This document shows positions 12,355 to 21,958 of a DNA stretch of 32,952 bases, piece after piece. This DNA is from Hypsibius dujardini. Its lineage: Eukaryota > Tardigrada > Eutardigrada > Parachela > Hypsibiidae. The position numbers and the translations under genes are program-made. A model generated the notes under the pieces. That model saw nothing but the letters and a program-made list of their open reading frames with translations, was not told the DNA's origin and searched no databases. Within the stretch, counting starts at the first letter, position 1; every line of letters starts with the position of its first letter. The stretch is from contig LRSR01011147.1 of NCBI GenBank assembly GCA_001579985.1, positions 1 to 32,952 of the forward strand, given 5' to 3'.

Positions 12355-12752
12355 TCGTGCTCAACAAACAACATATAGCTCTGGCCAAGGTATTTCCCCA
12401 ACGTTTTACCGAGAGATCATTCATACCACACCCATTTTTATTGGGCTCGCCTAAAACATTGCAGACATTGATCATAGTCGGTCAACGTTTGTATCATTTG
12501 TCATATCATGTCTTCGTCTCATTAAACATTCATAGACAATTTTTGAAAAGTTGTCAAAACGCAGCGCAATTGTGTGGAACAAGAACTAGGCGGGCTCCAA
12601 CATAGGCTTGACGAATGGTCCGGAAAAAACTTTTGCGCACAGCTGCCCATCATAAATCGGACTAATTCCTTAAGTACTCCGCTCAAGCTGCTTCGGCGTC
12701 TGCGGCAGGAGACCGAGTGCGTCGGTGACAACCATTTATGTCATTGAGTGGA

Positions 12753-13521
12753 CAGTTTGAAAAAGGTGGGTACTGGTGGATGGGATTGGGANAGTGGTCG
12801 CTGGTGGATTAGTGGGTGGGAGCGGTGGGTTCTTGGGCGAGTCCGTTTGTGGTGATTGTGATTGAATGAGTGATGCATTAACAACAACAGCGCTTATATC
12901 CCAAATATTTCTAATGTTTTAAGGTTTGTCGACTCCAAATTTACATAGTGTTTAAGAAGTGTGACGGTGTTCAAGCTTATTCAATTGACTAAATCGTTGG
13001 CTGGCAACTTATCACTAGGCACAGCTTTTCTCGTGCGCTTCGTATACGAAGTCCCTAGCTTCGCTTCGCTCGGCCGCGGGTACAAAGGTGAATAAAATAT
13101 TGGAAGCAATAATTTTTAAACAATGCTGTCAGTAATGGGAGAGTTCCGTGCACGAGGTTGGCGCGAGCACCGTTTTTGGCAGGCGTAGTACCAGTCATTA
13201 TCGCATACCAGTTACGTCTCTGAACCTTATGTCCGAAACCGAATTGTCTTGGTACGAGACGTCTACTGCTACGAAATGTCTGTGGTTACGATATATCTGG
13301 GTACAAACTAAAAGGTAGGAAATATCCGGGTGCAAATTATCAGGATAAGATCGGTCCGCCCACGGAATTCACTTGCGCTCACGGGGCCAATAAATACTGC
13401 TGGATGGCAATATCCCACTTATCCACCCATAACCACTTACATAAAGGCTCACTAGTACCCACCCACAAACCCAACAGCGCCCTCCCATTCCCACTCACCA
13501 GTATCCACCTTTTTCAAACTG
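12753..13521. mobile_element. MITE-like element with CAGTTTGAAAAAGGTGG ends
   Basis: The left end CAGTTTGAAAAAGGTGGGTA and the inverted right end CAGTTTGAAAAAGGTGGATA match over roughly 40 bp with few differences. Degenerate G-rich similarity continues inwards. The 769-bp interior has no supported ORF. It contains a perfect 14-bp palindrome CTTCGTATACGAAG (13038-13051) next to a GC-rich CTTCGCTTCGCTCG patch. One base at 12792 is undetermined. The element ends about 50 bp before the start codon of receptor copy C, so it may have displaced or supplied that gene's promoter. Confidence 0.75.
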
Positions 13522-13569
13522 CTACGTGAGTGGTGAATGAAAGGAAGTCATTGATCTTGCGCTTCAACT

Positions 13570-15433
13570 ATGGCGAGACGTCTCCCCTCATCAGCACTAT
13601 CACGAGCAAGTTCAGCCGTTGATGATAACGAGTCATTGTCCCTCACCTCATTTCCCCACATTTTACTGCTAATATTTGGCTTTCTAACGTCGGAAAATGA
13701 CAGACCGTTTGTCCGAAGAACTGCTCAAATCATTTGCGGCATTCATTTGACGGGCGGATGCGCATACTTGGTCGTGTTATTTCTGCGGACCATCGACGAG
13801 ATAAAGCATTCCACTTCAGATACCGGCGGCAATGTCCTGCTTTACACATTAAGTTGGGCTCCTTATTTCGCCCAGTTTTTTCGGTCCTTCTTGGTTCTGC
13901 TGCAGTTTCTGTCGGGGGCCAGAGCGTACCAATCGCTGTGTTATGTCATCCATAACTTTGCGAAATCGGTCTCCCCCCACGGTGACCTTTACAGATGGAA
14001 AAAATTGGCCTCGGCGTTTGGTGTAGCTACCGTCTTCATTTCCTTCTGCTGGCACTTTGTGCGCCAACTCCGTCTTCTTCTTAATAACCTTACCAGGAGT
14101 GATGGTGCCCCGGGTAATTTTACCCCTGAGATTGTACATCATAACAATACACGCCAACCTCTTATTTCCCTCACTGTGAAGTATATATTTTATTACTTTG
14201 AAATTAGCATCTTTTGCTTGTCCCAACAAGTTATCGTTCTCGGAGTTGTTCTCGCTACGGCCTTGCGTTTTTTCTTAGCGCAAACTAACACCGAAATTGG
14301 TGACCTTAGAAATATAGCAGCAGATGAGTGCCCTGTCGATGGGACGCCAGTCACAAGGGATACTTTACGGAGTATTGTGAACGCCAGGTTCTCATTTATC
14401 CGGCATAATCAAGCAGCTTTCCGCAATTTGTGTAGAGATTTTGAAGATGTTTTTGGCAGTATTTTTCTGACGAGTCATTTGTCGGATCAGATTTGTGTAA
14501 TGGGTTTGGTGGCGCTCGCTACAGTCGCTGTTGATTCTATCACAGCAGAGCCGGCGGAGTGGGCATTCGCCTTTATGTCCATCGCTGTCTACATTGGTTA
14601 TTCGACCGTGCTTCCCCTACCGCTCGCTAGCCTCCACGAGGAGGTAAGTTTAAGGTATTTTAAAAGAGTAACTGCTTCTTTCCCTTGGAAGGGAATGGGC
14701 TATGGTCTTGGTGTTGAGCACAGTTGAGTATCCTACACATGTTTTTGCTTCGTTACTAGGCAGAATCGACTAACTGGGAAACGTACCAGCTATCAATCTC
14801 TCTTTGGACGCGATTTCCTACTGAATCCTTGGTAAGGCTATCTATCACAACTGCCGGTGGGGATGTGGCATACACAATCGAGCTATATGATTTTCCATAC
14901 ACAACATGGTCCAGTTTCGGGTCTTTATCATAACCATAACCCCTAAGGGGTGAGCCTGGTGTGGGCAAAGTAGCGATAAGCTACGTTTTCAAAAACTTAG
15001 CCCAAAACTAGGCATATCGTACCAGATCATTTTAAAAGTTGGGCCAGTTTGGGGGGGGGGAGGAGTCTGATTTCCGGAGGCCTGGTTTCAACTTGCAAGG
15101 ACCCTGAACATTTCCCTGACTTATGGTATGAAAATAGAACAGCGCAATCTACGGGACACTAGACAGCATCCTGGCCTCAACCGAACCGAGGGCCGTAGTG
15201 GTTCGAGTGGCAGGGGTGATTCACTTCACAAGATTGTCGCTTACTAGCGTAAGTCTACTTACTCATGCTCATATTTATTTCCAAATAAAGGCCTGGAATG
15301 TTTGTTTTTTCAGATACTGACATTCATGCTTTCCTTCTGTATATTTGTGTACCAAATTGGCCAGAAGCCAGGCCATTCGGATGTGCCCGTCTGTGGGCAT
15401 CCTTGTGGCCTGCTGTGGAACCACACTATTTAA
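13570..15433 (+). CDS. Gustatory-receptor-like seven-helix protein (copy C)
   Basis: Four exons: 13570-14643, 14760-14831, 15138-15248 and 15314-15433. Phase-0 introns are 116, 306 and 65 bp with donors GTAAGT, GTAAGG and GTAAGT; the predicted protein is 458 aa. Exon lengths (1074, 72, 111, 120) equal those of copy B and the sequences align throughout. Helices sit near residues 52-75, 91-116, 146-166, 197-234, 297-322 and 330-352; helix 7 begins ILTFMLSFCIFVYQ. Shared family motifs are SHLSDQICVMG, YIGYST and LHEE at the first splice site. The helix 3-4 loop has three sequons (NLT, NFT, NNT), and the C-terminal tail has CGHPC and NHT, consistent with an inverted Gr topology in which that loop and the C-terminus face outside. 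I infer a chemosensory ion channel produced by tandem duplication with copy B. Its ligand is unknown. Confidence 0.88.
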
Positions 15434-16707
15434 ATCTCTAGTTTCGATGCTGTAACGCTACGCGTTCAGCTCATTAGTAATTTCTGTTCCCCTGTTTCGT
15501 TCTAGTATTCGATTGGGTGTTCGTTTGTAGTGTGACCGACTTAGCATGCCGCATTGAACACCTCTAATGATGACTGACGAATTCACATACAGTCGTCCCC
15601 ACATTGTTCTCCGGTCACATGCTTTTTACTGCATAAAACATAAATCAATCCCCGCCCCCAAATGCACACTCCCGGTTACCACACACCACACCCACTAACC
15701 AATCAAAAACGTTCGACACTATAAATAATCAAAGAGGGCAAAGGGCAATGAACTTTCAGACAGCGGTAGAAACAGCTGTTCGGTGAATTTGAGACAAGTC
15801 CCACAGGCTCACATAGCATTAATGTACGTGCGACTTGACAGGGACTTGTCCCAAATAAACTGTGATCGTTATCTTTTGCACGATTTGGTTTGCCATGGGC
15901 GACATAAATTTAGTCTGTTTAGCCAGTGCTTCTTTTATTGACCCAACCGGCCTGCCACAACAAACGGCGCATGCGCGCACCTGATTTTTGTACAACCGGA
16001 GAACAATGTGGGGACGACTGTAGTAAGCTCTGTTACACAGCCCAGCCAGTGCGGTGCGAGTCAGCTGCTGTTCAATATCAAATGTTGCAACGTTTGAAAT
16101 AGCTGCTCTCTGGTCCTGTAGAGCAATTTACGTCATTGCCCTCCTGTTACATAATTCCTCAACAACCTTCTAGACTGCTCTATGCCACTATCCATTGGGC
16201 CCTGTCGGTTCCTGTGAATTTCCCTAGAAAAGGCGCTACTGAGTAGACGTCAGTCTTCCGTTTAGTTAGCAAATAAAATGGTGAGCACTAAAATAGTATT
16301 CTCCGTAATGGGGCACGATCGACATTTAAAGGGGGCGCCGTGCCCCTCCCCCCCCCAATCCGAGAGGCCCTGACCATAATGATCCTGCTAATTTCTAATA
16401 CCCGAAGCATGCCTGGACACTTGTACATCATTGTAAGGAACATTTCAGTTCATCCAAAAATCACCGTAGTACATCTCTTTACCCCAAGTTATAGAAAGTG
16501 TTAAAAAAAGCTACTGAAAAAAACCAAACTTAAATTAGTGACTATTAGTAAGCTTCCGTCTAACATGGAAAAATTGCATTACCGGTAATTGAATCGTTGC
16601 CGTAGGTACACGATTGATCGCTTTAACAATTCTACTATCCGAAACATTGATGCTTGTACACCATCTTGTTGGGCATTTCAACTTGTCCAAAATTAGTGCG
16701 CTGCAGT
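15434..16707. other. Gap between receptor copy C and the LRR genes
   Basis: This gap contains the TA-flanked MITE at 15588-16022 and a C9 run at 16348-16356. The rest is unremarkable, with no supported ORF. Confidence 0.6.
15588..16022. mobile_element. TA-flanked MITE, Tc1/mariner-like ends
   Basis: The 28-bp terminal inverted repeats are perfect when the flanking TA is included: they begin TACAGTCGTCCCCACATTG at 15588 and the mirror image ends at 16022. TA target duplication and CAGT-type ends are typical of Tc1/mariner-class elements. At 435 bp with no ORF it is non-autonomous. The interior has a CCAAT box (15699-15703), TATAAATAA (15720-15728), a stem of about 15 bp (15788-15802 with 15841-15855) and AATAAA directly after it. 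Confidence 0.88.
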
Positions 16708-19700
16708 CTAACGAGTTCCACGGAGAGTTAACAAGACCGCAGCTGCTCCCAAAGTAAAATTCGTGACCATTACTCGCCTTCCGTCTGAAGTGGGATAAGC
16801 AGTTGTAGCAACTGGACCTGCGCGATCGAAAAAAACAGCGTTATTAAATGAGCAGAATTATACACAAGGGAAATGGCAAAATTATACGCAGGCCAAATTT
16901 GTTTATTTTTAATGCATGACCCAAAGCATGACTTTATTCTCAACCTTCGACTGACAAGGGAAAAATTATCAGTGGAACCCTCCAATCGTATGCAAACTTT
17001 TCTCTTTCATACCATGTCTCCTAACATGATTTTAGAAAATATGACTCGCGGCAAAGAGTTCCCCGTTAAACGGGGAGATATTCGGAAGATCTCAATCGGC
17101 GCAAGTACGTTGCAATAATCATGAGCGCTTGATTGAATGATTTAACATTTGATTTACAGTATTTTTTGGACAATTTTTTTAACAAAATTGGACAAAAAAC
17201 AAAACAATTTTTTTAAGGTTAAAGCCAGATTTTATATGAGAAATATAAATAAAAATTGCCTAACTGTTCCCAAAAAGAGCATTTACATTTCTTATATTAA
17301 AATCTGGCGTTAGCTATTTTAAAAATTGTTTTGTTTTTGTCCATTTTGTTAAAAAAATTGTCCAAAAAATACTGTATTAGTACTGCGCTACACTGTACTT
17401 GAGTACACAACCAGCACAGCACACGAGTACAGTACATGTTTTAGTATGTGCCGTTACAGGTTCGTCTGCTGCCGTTACGTGACCTTTTCCATAATAAAAA
17501 TAGATGTAATTTGATGTACAGTAGTTTGACTAGAAACCGGCGTTGTTTGTTTGCGTTTTTTGTTGTTTGGTCACGATCGGATGGTTGCCCTGGTAACTGT
17601 TTCCCTGTGAGTAGTCAGTTCTTGAATTTAATTTACCAGCCTTTGCATATTTCAACAAAATTTGTGACTAATTGCGCATGACTTCTAAAACTTATGAACG
17701 TTGAAAAAAATTACAATTAAACATATCTGGGTTTTATGCCTTTTTATGTTGTTCATTTTTTGTTCGATGGAGATAACAGAAAACTTACAGTGGTTGTAAA
17801 AGTTCGGCTGCAAGAACGTCTGTAAGCTGCCACTTGTCATGTTGCCGCAGCTCATTGTGGTCGCAATATCTAGTCGGTTCTTCCCTTCCAGCCAATTTGC
17901 GAAGGGCGCCATTGCGCAACATGAGCAATCGCTTAATTTGGCGCAGAAGGGATAGTCACTGCTGGCCACGGAAATTTTGACAAGGGAGGTTGCGGTTACA
18001 TTGAAGAGACTTTCGTAGACGGCCACAGGGACAGCGGTGAAGCGGTTGTTATCGAGACTTATCGCTCTGGAGTAGCGAGGAAACGTGGCTTGCATTTGAA
18101 ACGGTGTACTCGCCGTTATCGAAGTCAGACTATTGTTGTTCAAATTAATAACCTGAAAAGTGAATAGATGATGTCATTTTTCTTTTACTGAGTTTCATTC
18201 ATAACGGGTTTTGGATAGGTGATTTATGCAACGACGGTGCGTTTCACTCTTTCACCTCAAATTAATTTGAAACTCGCAAAATTTCACAGGCTGTGGAATG
18301 AAACTAAGTTTCGGCCCAAAAGCAATCAACTTAACCCCCAATACATACAGACTCTTTTGGCGTTATCTGTTCCATCAGCATCAAGGCTTAGTCACACGCA
18401 TTGTAGTACGGGAAGCCAAAAGCATAGGAGTTTCTTTTTATATTTGGGTTAACTAACAAGCTTATCTTCAAGAAAAACAACATAGATTTATTTATCTTAG
18501 ATCGAACAATAACCCTCAACAGTATTTAGATAAAACATTCTATTTACAAGTTATTTTGAATGTATACCAGTGTCTACTATGTATGCAGAATCACTTGAGA
18601 AAGTCTTCCAATATGTTCGCGTTTTCAACATTTATCCAAATCTTATCTTAAACTAATCAATCGTTGAGTTGTCGTTATTTTGGATGTTGCAACGTAATCT
18701 GTGGCACAATGCCAACCGTTTTTCCAAAACCCTGTACAAATCTCAGCGTGCTGGCTTTTCCATCAGCTGCTTATACGCTTACGCTTATGCTTATATAAAA
18801 CGATACACTTTTTTTCTTATTGTTGTTAACCACCTCCGCCATGATTCAAAACGTGTGCCATATTTGTAATACCAACTGAATTCATTTGTTGAGAAACAAA
18901 AAAGTTACGGGGTGGTCGAGGTTCGTATACATTTTCGATATCTATGTCCAATTTAAAACCACTGAAAATTTCGAAAAACCCAGCCCTTTACAGGTTGGAG
19001 CGCAGAGTTGTAACAGCATGGGAAAAGCCTGCGACGCCTGTCTGAACTGGGCGGGCGCCTTTAGGGAAATGACTCGCTCTTGGCTTCAGTCTAAGTTGCA
19101 AAATCGAATCATTGTCCTAACAGAGCTTATTGATTGTACTATTGATCCTAATTATTAGATGTGAAGAAAAACTGAGCATACGTTTGCAGAAGTAAAAAAG
19201 TGTATCTGGGTAAATGGTTCACCCCTGTACAATAACTGATAATTTAAATAAAAGCCAAAAATATTTACAGCAAATCGATCAGTTTAAATAATCATAACAA
19301 ACCTAAATCCAAAACGACTAACCTTTAATGTGTCAACAACCGGTATAAGGAAGCTCCAATCAAGTGTTGTAAAGAGGTTTCCGCTTATTTCCAGGCTTTG
19401 CAATTGCGGCTGAAATCCAGCCACGGGGAGTGTGCCTTCGGGAACCGCACCCAGTGACTCAAACAGTGAAAGCCCAACAGCAGTGATCCCACAACTCTGA
19501 AGAGAGAGGGCTCGCAGTTGGTTGAAGCCACTAAAGTGTTCCCGCGACAAGCTGGGCAGCTTCACTTGAATCAAGACGAGGTCCTGTATGTGCTGCTTGT
19601 TGAGAGCGAGAAAGCCGTTCAACGGAAACACCGTGTCCGACTCGGGAAGATTGGCATGGGACAGACCCACCATGATCAATGTCGGCCGAGAAGGAAGGGG

Positions 19701-19979
19701 CAAGTAGTTGGGCCGAACCGAGAGGGCAGTCACTATGAGGCTGGCTAGCGAGGGCTGTAGTAGGTTGACGTCGAAGTTTTCCGGGGCGACGAATTGCGGT
19801 AGCGGCATCCCCTGTTGGTCCACGGGTCTGAAACAGATTGTGGTGGGTCGGCCTTGGCCGTCAAAGTCGTTTCTGCAAGACCTGTGCGGAATGTCTTGCG
19901 CGGGGAGACCTTGGAGAGCTCCTATTATAATTAAGACCACACATACCCAGGAAGGGCGAAGAGCGCAGGCGGAGACCAT
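16708..19979 (-). CDS. Secreted or anchored leucine-rich-repeat protein (copy D)
   Basis: Minus-strand exons: 19979-19323, 18152-17789 and, less surely, 16817-16708; intron phases 0 and 1; predicted 376 aa. The ATG at 19979 is the first in frame after a plausible 5'-UTR intron (20085-20027, GTAAGC...ACAG). Residues 1-27 form a signal peptide. A Cys pair at 35/49 resembles an LRRNT cap. LRR-type segments follow (QLRALSLQSCGITAV, LQSLEISGN, LKVINLNNNSLTSI across the first splice, AISLDNNRFTAVP). The tail PFC...DCSCC...NWLE...SC is LRRCT-like. The last exon gives a Cys followed by 35 residues with a short hydrophobic run; an alternative acceptor at 17606 would give a basic tail instead. The 222-bp MITE lies in this intron. 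It is a tandem paralogue of the gene at 21959-23594. LRR ectodomains usually bind proteins; the partner is unknown. Confidence 0.75.
17155..17376. mobile_element. Near-palindromic TA-flanked MITE
   Basis: The 222-bp element has arms of about 95 bp that are inverted copies of each other, starting TACAGTATTTTTTGGACA and ending with its mirror at 17376. Flanking TA and CAGT ends suggest a Tc1/mariner-derived MITE. The arms differ by a few substitutions and small indels. It lies in the last intron proposed for the LRR gene at 16708-19979, so its transcript would fold into a long hairpin. Confidence 0.88.
18153..19322 (-). other. First coding intron of LRR copy D
   Basis: A 1170-bp intron; the equivalent intron in the paralogue is 351 bp. 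No inverted-repeat element or supported ORF was found inside it. Confidence 0.55.
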
Positions 19980-20026
19980 TGTTGCAAGAACGACAAAGAA
20001 ATAGCAGCAATTACTTGTCGTGTGTT

Positions 20027-20085
20027 CTGTAACATTTAAGTTCAATGCTTAGCTTTTCGGTTGGTTGCATTAAATATATGCTTAC
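20027..20085 (-). other. Likely 5'-UTR intron of LRR copy D
   Basis: On the minus strand an AAG|GTAAGC donor at 20085 and a TGTTACAG acceptor at 20027 bound 59 bp, 47 bp upstream of the start codon. Reading through it gives no continuous frame with the LRR protein, so it would be non-coding. Confidence 0.45.
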
Positions 20086-21958
20086 CTTGTTATCCCATGT
20101 CGCATGCACGTAGTTAAACTGTAGAGTTTCCACGGGTATGCAATGAGTAATCAGAATGTATTGAGTTTTGCAATCAGTTACAGTGGCATACCAACGTTTT
20201 TGATTAGAGGACGTGCGTTGGGGCTGTAATCTTATCGAGGTTGCTGAATTTCCCCCACCTGTCGGCAACGAGCGTGCCCATCTGACTTGGGACGATTTTC
20301 AGAGGGGAAACGCCGAACCTCTCCGCGTTGTGCGTTTTAGTAGTCAAAAACATTTCACCATGTTCCAAAAAGTTTCACAGGCAAAATCAGAGAGAATGGA
20401 ATCTTGCTGTGTTTTTCAAAATTTCAAATTCGGACAAAAAGCTGTCAGCGCTTGGCCGATGGAATTGATTTTGAAAATCATTGTAAGTATAGCTTTATTA
20501 AAAAAATGACATAGTAGACTCAGTCTGCGTTTTGCCGTTCACAATTGTTTCAAGTAAAGTCGAAAGCCTTCCCCTAAAGATTGTAATCGCTTTCTATTTT
20601 ATTGTCGTGAAAGGTTTAACCAGTTCTTAATTGATCGGGAAGCCCGATTCTCGGGCTTCTCGTCTTAAAAAATGTCATCTCTGCCCTGAGCAGAATATTA
20701 TTGCTAATAGATGTACCATTCGGGTATTATTGCTAATAGATGTACCATTCGGGTAATGGGAACGGTAATACACCCATTAGCGTAATCGGAAAGGAAAATA
20801 TCGCTGTGTGTATCGTGTTAATGTTTACCGCGTTTACATCATTCGTCCACATGCATTGAATAAAGATACTTTGAACCCCACTTGTTCTGACTGCATATAC
20901 CATCTGAACAATAAGAGTTCATCTCTGGAAAATACTGGGTAATCTTATCGTTAAACGCTGCCGTCAATAAGTGATTCGGCCAGTATCAATCCATTGAATG
21001 TTCTTCATTGATTTATCACCGAATACTCAGATTATTACACAGTCTGATGGGAAATTACCAATACCGACAAAGAATTGAAACAACAACTCCGTAGTAAGTA
21101 ATTTATCGAGTATCGCTTGTTGTGCTTGATTAGCGTTTGTTTTGCTTATTTTTCAACATTTCGTTCGTAGGTTTTCATCAAAAGCAGCCTATGATGCAGC
21201 TCTCCGTTACAGTCAAAACTCATCAGTCAATCAAGTTCTAAAGTCGAAAAAGGCCAATCAATCAACAGTTAACCTAAATGAAAAGCAGATGCTTTAGATC
21301 AAGCAATCAATTGATTGTACATTGCGGTATATGCTGGGGTCCGTTTCCAACTTTATAATTTCACCAAAAATGAATTCTGTTTGTGGCGGTGGTATAATTT
21401 TTTATCTTCACCGCTAAAAGAGATCTTAACAAAACTACACTTTGATCAGAACTTTAGTAGTTCGGAACCATTTCGCATGGACCACTTTACAGTTCCTCAA
21501 AAGTAGGGTAAAAAACGAAGACCACCCTCCGAACTACTGTAACTAACATAGTGAGTAAAACACCTATTGTGTGACCATTTATTGCCACGCCTTTCATGAA
21601 CTTCTGGCGGACTTCTACCGTAATTCGTTTCTACGGACTGTTTGGTTGGCGGTTGGTCTCCCTAGGAGCCTCACGCTTTGTTATGACATCTGTCGATCGA
21701 CCTACCGGCACATTTTTAAAACGGATAAAATTATTCATGGTTGAACTCTTCTTGTCGGTGGTGCCACTGGAGCAAAACGTTTCTTCGGGTAAAGCTAAAT
21801 TCGACAAAATAAGGGTTGGGGCTGTCCCGTTTCGAAATAAAGTTTAAAACTGATAACATTTCGGAACAGCGAAGCACGTTAAGTTTCATGGAAATCTGAA
21901 TGCCGTTTTTCAAAGCAATGTCACTAAGGTTCAATTTTGAGCGAACCGAATTGTCTGA
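20086..21958. other. Gap between the two LRR genes
   Basis: No supported gene. It should contain the promoter of LRR copy D and the 3' end of copy E. A perfect 9-bp stem with a 3-base loop lies at 20639-20659, and a 29-bp tandem duplication at 20696-20753. A 12-bp inverted pair (AGTAGTTCGGA type) lies around 21457 and 21527. Confidence 0.5.
20696..20753. repeat. 29-bp perfect tandem duplication
   Basis: Two identical adjacent copies of a 29-bp unit ending ATGTACCATTCGGG. Perfect identity suggests a recent duplication, or an assembly artefact. Confidence 0.85.

Larger units (their letters stand above)
10348..13569. other. Repeat-packed gap between receptor copies B and C
   Basis: Three inverted-repeat elements lie almost end to end (10504-11249, 11372-12011, 12753-13521). 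There is also a 12-base G run at 12035-12046, one undetermined base at 12792, a tRNA-like A-box near 11290, and the second copy of the shared upstream block at 12313-12354. I can support no complete gene. A minus-strand open frame of about 70 codons ending at 10523 looks somewhat coding-like and is covered in the findings. Confidence 0.6.

Noticed and set aside
18886-19158. 90-codon plus-strand ORF inside the LRR copy D intron
   Set aside because: It starts with TTG, has no domain, and lies antisense in an intron supported by the paralogue.
19980-20045. Longer N-terminus for LRR copy D
   Set aside because: The frame opens at TTG and lies partly in a likely 5'-UTR intron. The ATG at 19979 leads directly into a signal peptide.
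20639-20659. Hairpin resembling a bacterial Rho-independent terminator
   Set aside because: The context is clearly eukaryotic and no gene ends here. A 9-bp stem can arise by chance or from repeat decay.
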